Origin: Micromonospora sp. 15K316
GTDB taxonomy: Bacteria > Actinomycetota > Actinomycetes > Mycobacteriales > Micromonosporaceae
Direction: 5' to 3'
DNA length: 32,978 nucleotides
Assembly: GCF_004348525.1 (NCBI RefSeq)
Contig: NZ_SMKG01000045.1
Span: 1-32,978 of the forward strand
A model generated the notes under the pieces. That model was not told the DNA's origin. It ran no database searches and was given only the letters and a program-made list of their open reading frames with translations. Of this stretch, positions 14,489-21,863 are shown one piece after another (the stretch's first letter is position 1; every line of letters starts with the position of its first letter). The translations under genes were made by a program, and so were the position numbers.

Positions 14489-15661
14489 ATGGACTTCGCG
14501 CTCTCCGACGAGCAGCGGGCCATCCGCGAGACGGCCCGCGACTTCATCACCCGTGAGGTCGTGCCGCTGGAGCAGGAGCTGCTGCGACGCGAACGCGCGC
14601 ACCGGCCCGGGCTCGACCGCGGCGAGCTGCGCGAACTGCAGCTCAAGGCGCGCAAGTTCGGCTTCTGGGGCCTCGCCACTCCCCAGGAGTACGGCGGCAT
14701 GGACCTGCCGGCCGTGACCCAGTCGCTGATCTGGACCGAGATCGGCCGCTCGTTCGTGCCGTTCCGCTTCGGCGGCGAGGCCGACAACATCCTCTTCCAC
14801 TGCGACGAGGAGCAGAAGCGGGAGTACCTGCTGCCCACCATCGAGGGGGAGCGGTTCAGCTGCTTCGCCATCACCGAACCGGGCGCCGGCTCCGACGCGG
14901 CGAACATCAGGCTCAGCGCCCGGCGGGACGGCGGCGACTGGGTGCTCAACGGCGAGAAGACGTTCATCACCGGCGGCAACGAGGCCGACTTCGCCATCGT
15001 CATCGCGGTCACCGACCCGGAGAAGGGCGCCCGGCGTGGCGGCGCCACCGCGTTCCTGGTCGACCGGGAGATGGGCTGGCGCTCCGAGTTCATCCAGACG
15101 ATGGGGGAGGGCGGCCCGGCGTCGCTGGTCTTCGACGACGTACGGGTGCCCGACCGCAACATCCTCGGCGAGCCGGGGCAGGGCTTCACGCTCGGCATGG
15201 AGTGGATCGGCAAGGGCCGCTACACGATCCCCTCGCACGCGGTGGGTATCGCCGAGCGGGCGCTGGGGATGGCGATCGCGTACGCCAACACCCGCGAGAC
15301 GTTCGGTCGACCGATCGGCGAGAACCAGGCGATCCAGTGGATGATCGCCGACTCGGAGACGGAGCTGGAGGCGGCCCGCCTGCTCATCCTGCGGGCGGCC
15401 TGGACTGTCGACCAGGGCCTGGATCCGCGGCACGCCTCCTCGATGGCGAAGCTCTACGGCGCCGGCATGGTCAACCGGGTGGTCGACCGGGTCCTGCAGA
15501 TCCACGGCGGCATGGGCTACACCCGCGAACTGCCCATCGAGCGCTGGTACCGGCAGGTCCGGCTCTACCGGATCTTCGAGGGCACCGACGAGATGCAGCG
15601 ACTCATCATCTCCCGCGACCTGCTGCGCGGGTACACCAAGCTGGGAGGGCACCTGGCATGA
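14489..15661 (+). CDS. Acyl-CoA dehydrogenase (second of two)
   Basis: 390 aa. N-terminal MDFALSDEQRAIRETARDFI, the FAD motif CFAITEPGAGSDAANI, FITGGNEADFAIVIAV, and the catalytic Glu364 in FEGTDEMQRLIISRDLL. It shares the family fold with its upstream neighbour but differs through most of its length, so it is probably a second enzyme with other substrate preference, not a recent duplicate. The start has GGAGGAATC immediately before ATG 14489. The stop overlaps the MaoC start as ATGA (15658-15661). Confidence 0.93.
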   Translation: MDFALSDEQRAIRETARDFITREVVPLEQELLRRERAHRPGLDRGELRELQLKARKFGFWGLATPQEYGGMDLPAVTQSLIWTEIGRSFVPFRFGGEADNILFHCDEEQKREYLLPTIEGERFSCFAITEPGAGSDAANIRLSARRDGGDWVLNGEKTFITGGNEADFAIVIAVTDPEKGARRGGATAFLVDREMGWRSEFIQTMGEGGPASLVFDDVRVPDRNILGEPGQGFTLGMEWIGKGRYTIPSHAVGIAERALGMAIAYANTRETFGRPIGENQAIQWMIADSETELEAARLLILRAAWTVDQGLDPRHASSMAKLYGAGMVNRVVDRVLQIHGGMGYTRELPIERWYRQVRLYRIFEGTDEMQRLIISRDLLRGYTKLGGHLA

Positions 15662-16122
15662 GGACGTTCGCCTCCATCGACGAGTTGGCCGCGGCGGTCG
15701 GCGAGACCGTCGGACCCGGCCCGTGGCAGCCCGTCGACCAGAAGCGGGTCGACCTGTTCGCCGACGCCACCGACGACCACCAGTGGATCCACGTCGACCC
15801 GGAGCGGGCCGCCGCCGGCCCGTTCGGCGGCACCGTCGCCCACGGCTACCTCACCCTGTCGTTGCTGCCCGCGCTGGCCGGCACGCTCTACCGGGTGCGG
15901 GGGGTCGGCATGGGGGTCAACTACGGGCTGAACCGGGTGCGGTTCCCCGCCCCGCTGCGGGTCGGCAGCTCCGTCCGGGCCAGCGCCACCTTCACCGACG
16001 TGTCCCCGGTGGAGGGTGGCGTGCAGGTGGTCAACCGGGTCACCGTCGAGACCGACGCGGGCGGCAAGCCGGTCTGCGTCGCCGAGACGGTCAGCCGCCT
16101 CTACCGGGAGGTGGTCCGGTGA
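15658..16122 (+). CDS. MaoC-family (R)-specific enoyl-CoA hydratase
   Basis: 154 aa single hot-dog domain. It hydrates the enoyl-CoA produced by the acyl-CoA dehydrogenases to a 3-hydroxyacyl-CoA. The active-site segment FADATDDHQWIHVDPERAA (about 37-55) supplies the Asp and His of the hydratase motif and is followed by GPFGGTVAHGYLTLSL. Start ATG 15658 overlaps the upstream stop; a longer frame is open upstream but belongs to a shadow. The stop overlaps the ligase start as GTGA (16119-16122), so the three genes are tightly coupled. Confidence 0.9.
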   Translation: MRTFASIDELAAAVGETVGPGPWQPVDQKRVDLFADATDDHQWIHVDPERAAAGPFGGTVAHGYLTLSLLPALAGTLYRVRGVGMGVNYGLNRVRFPAPLRVGSSVRASATFTDVSPVEGGVQVVNRVTVETDAGGKPVCVAETVSRLYREVVR

Positions 16123-17669
16123 CCGCCCTCTCGCTCGCCATGGTGCTCGCCGAGTCCGCCCGCCGGCACGCCGACACCGTCGCCGTGGTCGACGGCGACA
16201 TCCGGGTGACGTACGCCGAGCTGTGGTTGGAGGCGCGCAGCTACGCGGCCGGGCTGCGGGAACTCGGCGTCGCCCCCGGCGACGCGGTGGCCCTGCTCGC
16301 TCCGAACGTGGTCGACTTCCCCCGCGTCTACTACGGCGCGCTCGCCGCGGGCGCGGTGCTGGTGCCGGTGCACCTGCTGCTCACCGCGGACGAGGCCGCG
16401 TACGTGCTGCGCGACAGCGGCTCGAAGGTGCTGGTCTGCCACACCTCCCAGCTCGCCCTGGGCGCGGCCGCCGCGGCCGCCGCCGGCGCACGGCTGGTGA
16501 CGGTCGGCCCGGCCGTGCCCGGTGTCGAGGCCACCCGCCTGGAGGACGTGAGCGCCGCGGTGCCGCCGCTGCCGTCGTACCTGACCCGCGAGGCGGAGGA
16601 CCCCGCCGTGGTGCGCTACACCAGCGGCACGACCGGGGTGCCGAAGGGCGCCCTGCTCACCCACCTCAACCTCGTCATGAACGCCACGGTCAACGTCTTC
16701 GACGCCAACGACGCGCGCGGCGACGACGTGGTGCTCGGCTGCCTGCCGCTGTTCCACAGCTTCGGCCAGACCGTGGCGATGAACGGGACGTTCCGCATCG
16801 GGGCGACCCTGGTGCTGCTCGCCCGGTTCACCGGGCCGGACGCGATCGACCTGATGCGGCGCGAGGGGGTGAACGTCTTCCACGGTGTGCCGACCATGTA
16901 CGTCGCGCTGCTGGAGGCGGCCCGGGGCCGCGACGACCTGCCCCGGCTGCGGCTCTGCGTCTCCGGCGGCGCGTCGCTGCCGGTCGCCGTCCTGGAACGC
17001 TTCCACACCGCGTTCGACACGGCCGTCTTCGAGGGGTACGGGCTGTCGGAGACCTCGCCCACGGCCACCACCAACCAACCGCACTTCGGCACCCGCGCCG
17101 GCACCGTCGGCCACCCCGTCTGGGGCGTGGAGGTGGAGATCGCCCGCGCCGAGGTCGACGACCGGATCGAGCTGCTCCCCACCGGCGAGCTCGGCGAGAT
17201 CGTCATCCGTGGTCACAACGTCTTCGCCGGCTACCTCGGGCGGCCCGAGGCGACCGCGGAGGCCGTGGTCGACGGCTGGTTCCGCAGCGGCGACCTCGGC
17301 CACAAGGACGCCGACGGGTTCGTCACGATCGTCGACCGCAAGAAGGACATGATCATCCGGGGTGGCTTCAACGTGTACCCCCGCGAGGTCGAGGAGGCGC
17401 TGGCCCGCCATCCCGCCGTCGGTCAGGTCGCGGTGATCGGCCTGCCCGACCCGCGCCACGGCGAGGAGATCTGCGCGGTGGTGGTGCCCGATCCCGGCGG
17501 GCCGGGCGCGCCGAGCGAGGCGGACCTGATCGACTGGGCGCGGGAGCACCTCGGCCGGCACAAGTACCCCCGGCAGGTGCGTTACGTCGACGCGCTGCCG
17601 ATCGGTCCCAGCCACAAGGTGCTCAAGCGGGAACTGCGACGGACGATGGCACAGGCGCCGGTCGACTGA
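16119..17669 (+). CDS. Acyl-CoA synthetase (AMP-forming, FadD-like)
   Basis: 516 aa ANL-superfamily ligase that activates a carboxylic acid with ATP and CoA. Motifs in order: P-loop YTSGTTGVPKGALL (from residue 167), EGYGLSETSP (from 305), GWFRSGDLGHKDADGF (from 386), KKDMIIRGGFNVYPREVEE, and the C-terminal catalytic lysine Lys500 in SHKVLKREL. The length suits medium-chain or cyclic-acid ligases; chain length cannot be assigned. GTG 16119 overlaps the MaoC stop. It links the alcohol/aldehyde dehydrogenase branch to the acyl-CoA branch. A bidirectional terminator follows. Confidence 0.92.
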   Translation: MTALSLAMVLAESARRHADTVAVVDGDIRVTYAELWLEARSYAAGLRELGVAPGDAVALLAPNVVDFPRVYYGALAAGAVLVPVHLLLTADEAAYVLRDSGSKVLVCHTSQLALGAAAAAAAGARLVTVGPAVPGVEATRLEDVSAAVPPLPSYLTREAEDPAVVRYTSGTTGVPKGALLTHLNLVMNATVNVFDANDARGDDVVLGCLPLFHSFGQTVAMNGTFRIGATLVLLARFTGPDAIDLMRREGVNVFHGVPTMYVALLEAARGRDDLPRLRLCVSGGASLPVAVLERFHTAFDTAVFEGYGLSETSPTATTNQPHFGTRAGTVGHPVWGVEVEIARAEVDDRIELLPTGELGEIVIRGHNVFAGYLGRPEATAEAVVDGWFRSGDLGHKDADGFVTIVDRKKDMIIRGGFNVYPREVEEALARHPAVGQVAVIGLPDPRHGEEICAVVVPDPGGPGAPSEADLIDWAREHLGRHKYPRQVRYVDALPIGPSHKVLKRELRRTMAQAPVD

Positions 17670-17680
17670 CCCGGTGGCCC

Positions 17681-17714
17681 GACGGTGGAGCCCGCCGGCG
17701 GAGGCTCCACCGTC
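17681..17714. terminator. Bidirectional hairpin terminator between convergent genes
   Basis: A perfect 12-bp stem GACGGTGGAGCC / GGCTCCACCGTC (17681-17692 and 17703-17714) encloses a 10-nt loop. It lies between the ends of the acyl-CoA ligase (17669, plus) and the phosphatase-like gene (17746, minus) and could serve both. Confidence 0.8.
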
Positions 17715-17745
17715 CGCCGTCCGTCCCGCGTCAGCGTCCGCGCCG

Positions 17746-18555
17746 CTACCGGGCCGGGTCCCTCGCGAACTGACCGTCGACGAGCGCCACCAGGGCGGCG
17801 TGCGTCTCCCGGTCGGCCGCGACGACGAGCCCGCCGACGCCGGTGTGCAGGGGCTGGCCCCGCAGGCCGGTCACCACGCAGCCGGCGGCCCGGCAGAGCG
17901 CGATCCCGGCGGCGAAGTGGACGCTGTCACGCAGGTGACCGTCGGTGACGTAGGCGGCCCGGCGGCCGGCCGCCACCCAGGCCACCGCCAGGGTGGTGGA
18001 GACCACCCGCGGGCGGAAGCGCTCCACGAACCCGCGGTCGGCCAGCAGTTGGACGGCCCGGAACGCCGGATCGTTCGGAAACGGCGGGTCGAGGTTGACG
18101 TCGACCAGCCGGGACGCGGCCGAGGGGGCCAGCTGCTCGTCCACGCCGTCGCCGCGGACGTACGCGCCCGTGCCGTCGGTCCAGAACACCTCCCCGCTGA
18201 ACGGGTCGGCCGAGGCGGCCACCGTGACGCCGAGGCGGGTCCGCAGGGCGACGTTCACCGCCACCAGCATGCTGCGCACGGCGTAGTTGAGCGTGCCGCA
18301 GAGCGGGTCGACGAGCCACCGGCGCTCCGCGCCGTCGGCGCCGGTGCGCCCGCTCTCCTCGCCGGTCACGGCGTCGTCCGGCCGGGCGGCCCGCAGCATC
18401 TCGATGATCGCGCGCTCGGCCTCGAGGTCCGCGGCGGTCGCGAAGTCGCCGCCGGGCTTCTCCACCCGCGCGAGCGACGCACCGTGGTTCGCCCGTACGA
18501 CGGTGGCCCCCGCCTGCGCCGCCGCTATCGCCAGATCCCGGTCCTCGATCGACAT
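17746..18555 (-). CDS. Inositol monophosphatase-family protein with altered metal ligands
   Basis: 269 aa. The fold is clear from DFATAADLEAERAIIEML, GEESG (Glu66-Glu67), WLVDPLCGTLNY (80-91) and a C-terminal DSVHFAAGIALCRAAG. Family members are Mg-dependent phosphatases for inositol phosphates, PAP or fructose-bisphosphate. In the family the second aspartate of DPxDGT and the Asp of WDxAAG bind metal; here these are Cys86 and His213. The first ligands (Glu67, Asp83) remain. Either metal use differs or the usual activity is lost. The reading at both sites is unambiguous. ATG 18555 has only a weak ribosome site. It lies downstream of the small acidic protein but is separated from it by a hairpin. 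Confidence 0.85.
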   Translation of the reverse strand: MSIEDRDLAIAAAQAGATVVRANHGASLARVEKPGGDFATAADLEAERAIIEMLRAARPDDAVTGEESGRTGADGAERRWLVDPLCGTLNYAVRSMLVAVNVALRTRLGVTVAASADPFSGEVFWTDGTGAYVRGDGVDEQLAPSAASRLVDVNLDPPFPNDPAFRAVQLLADRGFVERFRPRVVSTTLAVAWVAAGRRAAYVTDGHLRDSVHFAAGIALCRAAGCVVTGLRGQPLHTGVGGLVVAADRETHAALVALVDGQFARDPAR

Positions 18556-18585
18556 TCGCTCACGATAGAGATCCCCGCCGGGCGC

Positions 18586-18626
18586 CCGGTCGGCGCGGGG
18601 CCGCCGGTCTCGGCCCCGGCGACCGG
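18586..18626 (-). terminator. Hairpin terminator after the small acidic protein gene
   Basis: Nested stems pair 18586-18592 with 18620-18626 (CCGGTCG/CGACCGG) and 18596-18602 with 18612-18618 (CGGGGCC/GGCCCCG). It follows the stop codon at 18631 on the minus strand and separates that gene from the phosphatase-like gene. Confidence 0.6.
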
Positions 18627-18630
18627 CACG

Positions 18631-18897
18631 CTAGTCCCGGTGGTCCTCGTCGGCCGGGATGATCGACTCGCGCTGCTCCAGGGCGTCCGCCGGGTTGGCG
18701 TCCTCGGGCAGGGCGGTGAGCGAATCCTGCTCGCCGGCCGGCGGGGCGCCCTGCTCGGCGACGTCCGCCTCGCTGACCTCCAGCGGCGGCGTGGTGGGAG
18801 TGACGTCCTGCGCCGAGTCGTCCACCACCGTCTGCCGCTGCTCCAGGGCGTCCGCCTCCGGTGCCACGCGCAGTGGGTCGTCCGGGTTGACCGTCAT
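18631..18897 (-). CDS. Small acidic protein with three xADxxEQ repeats
   Basis: 88 aa, strongly acidic, with no hydrophobic segment or cysteine, so probably soluble and largely disordered. Three copies of a short motif stand out: EADALEQRQTVV (about 14-25), EADVAEQGAPPA and PADALEQRESII (about 70-81). ATG 18897 has a good GGAGGG ribosome site; the longer open frame upstream has none. Similar small A-D-x-x-E-Q repeat proteins are, as I recall, common and uncharacterised in actinobacteria. It diverges from the Nei-type glycosylase across a 106-bp region rich in palindromes. No function is assigned. Confidence 0.75.
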   Translation of the reverse strand: MTVNPDDPLRVAPEADALEQRQTVVDDSAQDVTPTTPPLEVSEADVAEQGAPPAGEQDSLTALPEDANPADALEQRESIIPADEDHRD

Positions 18898-18942
18898 CTC
18901 GTATCCCTCCAGCCGGGTCGTCTCCTCCCATAGTTCCCCGAT

Positions 18943-18999
18943 CCGGTGCCGGAAACCCGGGCATCGAGGGTGAAACGGCACCGGTGCCGGGTACCCGGC
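18943..18999. repeat. Palindrome cluster in the divergent acidic-protein/nei promoter region
   Basis: Two perfect palindromes overlap end to end: CGGCACCGGTGCCG (18976-18989) and GCCGGGTACCCGGC (18986-18999). CCGGTGCCGG also occurs as a direct repeat at 18943-18952 and 18981-18990. The cluster ends 4 bp before the glycosylase start, where a bound protein or RNA hairpin would affect translation or initiation. Confidence 0.6.
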
Positions 19000-19003
19000 G
19001 GCC

Positions 19004-19762
19004 ATGCCCGAGGGCCACCTGATCCACCGGTACGCGCGGGAACAGCACGCCGCCCTCGCCGGCCGCGCGCCGACCCTCACCAGCCCGCAGGGCCGGTTCG
19101 ACCCGAGCCCGTACGCGGGACACGCGCTCGCGGCGGTCGAGGCGTACGGCAAGCACCTGCTGTACCACTTCGACGACGCCCCGCCCCTGCACGTGCACCT
19201 CGGCATGCGTGGCCTCTGGCTGCGGTACGACGATCCCGGCGTGGCGCCCCGCAAGGGGGTGCGGCTGCGGATCGCCACCGGCGCGGTCGCGTACGACCTG
19301 ATCGCGCCGATCCGGTGCGAGCCGCTGGCCGGCGACGGTCTGCGCGCCCTGCGGGATTCGCTCGGCCCCGACCCGCTGCGGGCCGACGCCGACCCCGACG
19401 AGGCGGTACGCCGGCTGGCCGCGGCCGGTGGCGCGGTCGGCGCGACCGTGCTCGACCAGTCGGTCTGGGCGGGCATCGGCAACGCCTGGCGCGCCGAGCT
19501 GCTCTTCCTGGCCGGTCTCGACCCCGACGCGCGACGGATCGGGCCGCGGCCGGCACGGCGGCTCTGGGAACTCGCGGTGGAGTACCTGGCGCTCGGGCGG
19601 GACGCCGGTCAGGTGGTCAGCGACCCGACCGCGCCGGACGAGCGGTGGGTCTACAAGCGCGCCGCGTGCCGGCGCTGCGGCTCCCCGGTGCGCCGGTGGG
19701 AGCTGGGCTCCCGCACCGCGTACGCCTGCCCGGTCGACCAGCCCGCCGCGCCACCGGGCTGA
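19004..19762 (+). CDS. Fpg/Nei-family DNA glycosylase (Nei2-like)
   Basis: 252 aa base-excision repair enzyme. The mature N-terminus PEG (Pro2 Schiff-base nucleophile, Glu3) is intact, followed by HLIHRYAREQ, YGKHLLYHF (catalytic Lys region), HVHLGMRG and the helix-two-turn-helix VLDQSVWAGIGNAWRAELLF. The C-terminal zinc finger begins CRRCGSPVRRW, but its second half reads ACPVDQ where CPxCQ is usual, so the fourth Cys is Asp. VYKR before the finger matches mycobacterial Nei2 proteins. It probably removes oxidised pyrimidines or uracil-like lesions. ATG 19004 is fixed by the need for Pro at position 2. Confidence 0.9.
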   Translation: MPEGHLIHRYAREQHAALAGRAPTLTSPQGRFDPSPYAGHALAAVEAYGKHLLYHFDDAPPLHVHLGMRGLWLRYDDPGVAPRKGVRLRIATGAVAYDLIAPIRCEPLAGDGLRALRDSLGPDPLRADADPDEAVRRLAAAGGAVGATVLDQSVWAGIGNAWRAELLFLAGLDPDARRIGPRPARRLWELAVEYLALGRDAGQVVSDPTAPDERWVYKRAACRRCGSPVRRWELGSRTAYACPVDQPAAPPG

Positions 19763-19814
19763 CCGTGCCGCTCGGGCCGACCGATCGGCGTCGGGCGGAC
19801 ACGGGTGGCGCCGG

Positions 19815-19854
19815 AAGCTAGATGGTTGCGCAAGCTAGCTGGCGCGGCTATCGT
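19815..19854 (+). promoter_or_regulatory. PadR operator and promoter region
   Basis: AAGCTAG is directly repeated at 19815-19821 and 19832-19838 (17-bp period), and each copy continues into M-TGG. Between them lies the palindrome TTGCGCAA (19826-19833). TTGCGC (19826-19831), 17 bp, then TATCGT (19849-19854) can serve as promoter, so a protein bound to the repeats would cover it. PadR proteins usually repress their own operon from such sites. Confidence 0.5.
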
Positions 19855-19862
19855 CCCGGCTC

Positions 19863-19913
19863 ATGATCGTAGGAGCGGCGTTCGCCGCGGTCGTCCGCGC
19901 GGCGCGGCGGTAG
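19863..19913 (+). CDS. Possible leaderless 16-residue leader peptide upstream of padR
   Basis: ATG 19863 falls at the start point predicted from the TATCGT box and opens a 16-codon frame, MIVGAAFAAVVRAARR, ending 7 bp before the PadR start. The PadR start has only a weak ribosome site, so translation of this frame could assist initiation. It may equally be accidental. Confidence 0.25.
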   Translation: MIVGAAFAAVVRAARR

Positions 19914-19920
19914 CGCCGGG

Positions 19921-20259
19921 ATGGACCAGGAGAGACGCGCGCAGTGGCTGCGCGGAGTGCTCGACCTCTGCGTGCTCGCGCTGCTGCGCCGGGGTGAGTC
20001 CTACGGGTACGAGCTGTCCCAGGCGCTGCGGGCCCAGGGGCTCGGCGCCGTGCAGGGCGGCACCCTCTATCCGGTGCTGCTGCGGTTGCAGCGATCCGGC
20101 CTGCTCACCGCGCACTGGCGGGAGGGGCGGACCGGCCCCGCCCGCAAGTACTACCGGATCAGCCCGGCCGGCAGCGCGGCGCTGCGCGCGGCCGCCACCG
20201 ACTGGAGCGCCTTCGCGACGAGCGTGGGCGCGATACTGACCGAGGAGGCGAAGCGGTGA
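19921..20259 (+). CDS. PadR-family transcriptional regulator
   Basis: 112 aa winged-helix regulator of the short PadR subfamily. Motifs: RGVLDLCVLALLRRGESYGYELSQAL (about 11-36), GTLYPVLLRLQRSGLLTAHW for the recognition helix and wing, and RKYYRISPAG. It should repress the exporter operon and itself until a ligand binds; this is the common arrangement with adjacent ABC exporter genes. Its stop overlaps the start of the ATPase as GTGA (20256-20259), so the regulator is co-translated with the transporter it probably controls. Confidence 0.9.
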   Translation: MDQERRAQWLRGVLDLCVLALLRRGESYGYELSQALRAQGLGAVQGGTLYPVLLRLQRSGLLTAHWREGRTGPARKYYRISPAGSAALRAAATDWSAFATSVGAILTEEAKR

Positions 20260-21083
20260 ACCACGACGCCTGGCTCGCCGCCCTCACCGGCGAACTGCGC
20301 CGGCACGGGGTGGGGCCCGACCTGACCGGACACGTGGTCGCCGAGGCGGCCACCCACCTCGCCGAGAGCGGGGAGCCGCCGCTCGCGGTGTTCGGCCCGC
20401 CGCAGGCGTACGCCCGGGCGGTCGCCGACAGCCTCGGCGGCCCCGACCAGCGCCCGCCCCGGCGGCGGCCCGGTCCGGTACGGCTCGCCGCGCGGGGCAT
20501 CACCAAGCGCTACCGCGGGCGGACCGTCCTCGACCGGGTCGACCTCACCGTGCGGGCGGGGGAGATCGCGGCCGTCGTGGGCGCGAACGGGGCCGGCAAG
20601 AGCACCTTCCTGCGGATCTGCGCCGGCCTGCTGAGCCCGGACACCGGGACCGTGCAGGTGGACGGGGCGCTCGGCTACTGCCCGCAGGACGGTGGCACCG
20701 CCGAGTTCCTCGACCCGGACGAGCACTTCGTGCTGGTCGGCGCGGGCCGGGGGCTGAGTCGTCGCGCGGCCCGCCGGAACGGCCGGGCGGGGGCCGCCGC
20801 GCTGGACTGGACGCCGCCGGCCGGTACGCAGGCCCGACACCTCTCCGGCGGCACCCGGCAGAAGCTGAACCTGGTGCTGGCCCGGCTCGGTGAGCCGGAC
20901 GTGCTGCTGCTCGACGAGCCGTACCAGGGCTTCGACCGGGGCACCTACCTCGACTTCTGGCACGAGGTGTGGCGCTGGCGCGACGCCGGGAAGGCGATCG
21001 TGGTCGTCACCCACCTGCTCAACCAGCTCGACCGGGTCGACATCGTGCTCGATCTGACCGCCCAAGGGGAGCGCGCCGCATGA
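20256..21083 (+). CDS. ABC exporter ATP-binding protein with an extra N-terminal domain
   Basis: 275 aa. Residues 1 to about 65 form a separate helical segment (LTGELRRHGVGPDLTGHVVAEAATHLAESGEPPLAVFGPPQAYARAV) that looks like the HAAS-type domain commonly encoded next to PadR regulators. A basic linker leads to the ATPase: GANGAGKS P-loop at 109-116, an unusually short helical region, signature LSGGTRQKLNLVLARL and Walker B VLLLDEPYQGFDRG, then VVVTH. ATP hydrolysis would drive the membrane partner encoded next. The fusion may connect the transporter to its PadR regulator. GTG 20256 and the stop at 21083 overlap both neighbours. Confidence 0.88.
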   Translation: MNHDAWLAALTGELRRHGVGPDLTGHVVAEAATHLAESGEPPLAVFGPPQAYARAVADSLGGPDQRPPRRRPGPVRLAARGITKRYRGRTVLDRVDLTVRAGEIAAVVGANGAGKSTFLRICAGLLSPDTGTVQVDGALGYCPQDGGTAEFLDPDEHFVLVGAGRGLSRRAARRNGRAGAAALDWTPPAGTQARHLSGGTRQKLNLVLARLGEPDVLLLDEPYQGFDRGTYLDFWHEVWRWRDAGKAIVVVTHLLNQLDRVDIVLDLTAQGERAA

Positions 21084-21763
21084 CCAAGATCCTTGTGGTG
21101 GCCGAGTCCGCGCTGCGTGAGCTGCTGCGCCGCCGATCGGTGCTGGTCATCCTGCTGCTGTTGCCGCTGGCCTTCTACCTCAGCCGTCGCGGTGACCACC
21201 TCGGCCAGTCCATCCGCTTCGTCTGCCTCGGCCTCGGCTGGGCGCTGAGCACGGCGGCCCTCTTCGCCGGCAGCGCGGCGCGCGGCATCGAACCCCGGCT
21301 GCGGCTCTCCGGCTACCGCAGCCCGCACCTCGTCTTCGGGCGGCTGCTCGCGCTCTGGACGGTCGGGGTGCTGCTCTCCGTGCCGTACTTCGTGCTCATC
21401 CTGGTCGACCAGCACGACGTCCGGTACGGCGCGATCGCCCTGATCATGGCGCTGACCGTGGTCGTGGCCGCACCGTTCGGGCTGCTGCTGAGCGCCGTGC
21501 TGCCGCGCGAGCTGGAGGGCACACTGGTGCTGCTGACCGTGGTCGGCCTGCAGATGGTGATGGACCCGGCGGACGAGACCACCCGGGCGCTGCCGTTCTG
21601 GTTCAGCCGGGAGATCGGCACGTACGCCATCGACCACACCGACGGCGGCTACCTGACCCGCGGGCTGATCCAGGGCGGCACGTTCGCCGCCGTCCTCACC
21701 CTGCTGGTCGCGGTGGCCGCCGCCGTGCGGCTGCGCCGACGCCGGCACCTGCGCTTCGCGTAG
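21080..21763 (+). CDS. ABC exporter membrane protein (ABC-2-like)
   Basis: 227 aa with about six hydrophobic segments: VLVILLLLPLAFYL, FVCLGLGWALSTAALFAG, LLALWTVGVLLSVPYFVLIL, IALIMALTVVVAAPFGLLLSAVL, LVLLTVVGLQMVM and AAVLTLLVAVAAAV. It begins ATG 21080, overlapping the ATPase stop as ATGA. It is expected to dimerise and, with the ATPase, export a drug, lipid or peptide; the substrate is unknown. The C-terminus is short and basic. Two hairpins follow before the convergent isochorismatase-fold gene. Confidence 0.8.
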   Translation: MTKILVVAESALRELLRRRSVLVILLLLPLAFYLSRRGDHLGQSIRFVCLGLGWALSTAALFAGSAARGIEPRLRLSGYRSPHLVFGRLLALWTVGVLLSVPYFVLILVDQHDVRYGAIALIMALTVVVAAPFGLLLSAVLPRELEGTLVLLTVVGLQMVMDPADETTRALPFWFSREIGTYAIDHTDGGYLTRGLIQGGTFAAVLTLLVAVAAAVRLRRRRHLRFA

Positions 21764-21815
21764 CCGGCGTCACGGTAGGGCCGAGTGCCGTCTCGCCGGC
21801 CCGGTCGGTGAGCGC

Positions 21816-21851
21816 CCGACGCCGCGTCGGCCCGTCGCTCGTCCGGACGAG
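21816..21851. terminator. Hairpins between convergent operons
   Basis: CCGACG/CGTCGG (21816-21821 and 21825-21830) forms a 6-bp stem with a 3-nt loop, and CTCGTCCGGACGAG (21838-21851) is a perfect palindrome. They fill the 100-bp gap between the convergent ABC exporter and isochorismatase-fold genes and probably end both transcripts. Confidence 0.5.
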
Positions 21852-21863
21852 AAGCGGCGACGA

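Noticed and set aside
13310..15652. 780-codon minus-strand frame opposite the two acyl-CoA dehydrogenases
   Set aside because: Shadow of strongly conserved plus-strand enzymes; no domain or ribosome-site support.
13319..15661. Acyl-CoA dehydrogenase pair as an alpha2beta2 heteromer like mycobacterial ChsE1-ChsE2
   Set aside because: Both proteins keep the FAD motif and the catalytic Glu (362 and 364), whereas heteromer subunits usually lose one of them.
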